In this document: positions 63,581-64,000 of the stretch, piece after piece
Layout of the letters: every line of letters begins with the position of its first letter
How positions within the stretch are numbered: position 1 is the stretch's first letter
Assembly: GCF_905171775.1 (NCBI RefSeq)
Contig: NC_053497.1
Location: forward strand, 35,980,264 to 36,044,263
DNA length: 64,000 bases
DNA from: Rana temporaria
Taxonomy: Eukaryota > Chordata > Amphibia > Anura > Ranidae
Direction: 5' to 3'
The notes under the pieces: generated by a model
The model's input: only the letters and a program-made list of their open reading frames with translations
Told to the model about the DNA's origin: nothing
The model's database searches: none
Program-made: the position numbers and the translations under genes

Positions 63581-64000
63581 GGAAGGGAAAACCTGCCAGA
63601 AGCTTTTTGCACGGGGGCTCGGCCGCCCAGTTTTTTAACCATAAGAGTCTTCTCATATGCACTAAAAATAGTGATAAACGAGACGCTTGCTGAATAGAGT
63701 CCTTTATAGCATCCACCGCAAAGCATAGAGCTCTGGGTATATCAGATAGCTCCTCTGCCTGCTGGGCAGGGATGTCCTTAAGCATCTGTTTAGTCTGGTC
63801 CTTTAAAGCTTGACAGATTCCGATAGCAGCAACTGCTGGCTGTACCACTGCCCCTGCCGTAGCAAAGGAAGCTTTTAAAAGAGTCTCCAAACGTTTATCA
63901 ACCGGGTCCTTAAACATTTGAATGTTTTCTACCGGGCAAGTTAGTGATTTATTCACACATGAGATGGCAGCATCCACAGCTGGGAGCGCCCATCTTTTGG
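63312..64000 (-). CDS. DIRS gag-like protein, C-terminal part (partial)
   Basis: Open from the window edge; the visible frame begins KRWALPAVDAAISCVNKSL and ends with a basic, proline/lysine-rich tail (KPWYRKPAKPAPKSAL) at 63312-63314. It has about 229 codons here. This style matches DIRS ORF1 proteins, thought to be the structural/RNA-binding component; there is no CCHC zinc knuckle. The N-terminus lies beyond 64000. Confidence 0.85.
   Translation of the reverse strand, partial: KRWALPAVDAAISCVNKSLTCPVENIQMFKDPVDKRLETLLKASFATAGAVVQPAVAAIGICQALKDQTKQMLKDIPAQQAEELSDIPRALCFAVDAIKDSIQQASRLSLFLVHMRRLLWLKNWAAEPPCKKLLAGFPFHGGRLFGEDLDKYIQTISSGKSTLLPVKKKFRGPTCKRQLSPASGPSNSRQYRRPPVRSNFNSKSQGQASGGKKPWYRKPAKPAPKSAL

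Larger units (their letters stand above)
59889..64000 (-). mobile_element. DIRS-type tyrosine-recombinase retrotransposon, 3' part
   Basis: On the minus strand, in order: gag (off the window edge), pol with reverse transcriptase, RNase H and a methyltransferase-like region, tyrosine recombinase, then an internal complementary region and an inverted terminal repeat. DIRS elements integrate as circles using the recombinase and leave no target duplication, which agrees with the clean junction at 59888/59889. Frames are long and mostly intact, so it is young. The 5' inverted repeat should lie beyond 64000. Confidence 0.95.

Overview
This window is eukaryotic nuclear DNA made almost wholly of repeats, most likely from a true frog (ranid or close ranoid). 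That reading rests on a DIRS retrotransposon carrying the same kind of terminal repeat I know from frogs, many short palindromic DNA transposons of types I know from ranid genomes, and several kb-long ranid-type interspersed families. The species is inferred, not proved. I see no complete host gene, no tRNA or rRNA gene and no CRISPR array. The best host-gene trace is one short exon candidate (11124-11181).

Layout. 1-6.4 kb: three minisatellites (21 bp, 21 bp, about 10-11 bp) around a ranid-type repeat and a foldback element. 6.46-10.9 kb: a giant inverted repeat whose arms enclose further minisatellites, including a 28-bp array present in both orientations. 11-21.7 kb: an exon candidate, MITEs, a 37-bp satellite that seems to have grown out of a transposon, hAT and TTAA-target elements, and a ranid element (R1) carrying several nested insertions. 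21.7-24 kb: a hAT with an 8-bp target duplication, broken by a 1.3-kb near-perfect palindrome with its own 16-bp duplication. 24-29 kb: more minisatellites and MITEs. 29-41.5 kb: five tandem segmental units, three of them 2.7-2.9 kb, each holding an exon-like 79-nt module. Most units also hold old DIRS or other reading-frame relics. Later insertions (PIF/Harbinger-like, family B, L2) hit single units, so sister units serve as empty sites. 41.6-59.9 kb: further family B copies, a solo LTR, several hATs, a TTAGGG/trinucleotide array and more nested MITEs. 59.9-64 kb: the 3' part of a DIRS retrotransposon on the minus strand (gag, RT/RNase H, tyrosine recombinase, inverted terminal repeat), running off the window.

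Families named here for convenience: 'family B' is a roughly 700-bp nonautonomous DNA transposon with ends like GGCCCAGATTCA, 8 copies. 'Harbinger-like' means ends like TGCCGCGTACACACGAT with 3-bp TNA targets, 6 copies. 'TTAA MITEs' are 4 copies bounded by TTAA. Only the DIRS has long coding frames; the MITEs and hATs here are nonautonomous. The most notable observations are a CTCF-like motif inside six of the eight family B copies, the palindromic retroposon, the TE-to-satellite conversion, and a DIRS recombinase frame that stops exactly at its presumed catalytic tyrosine.
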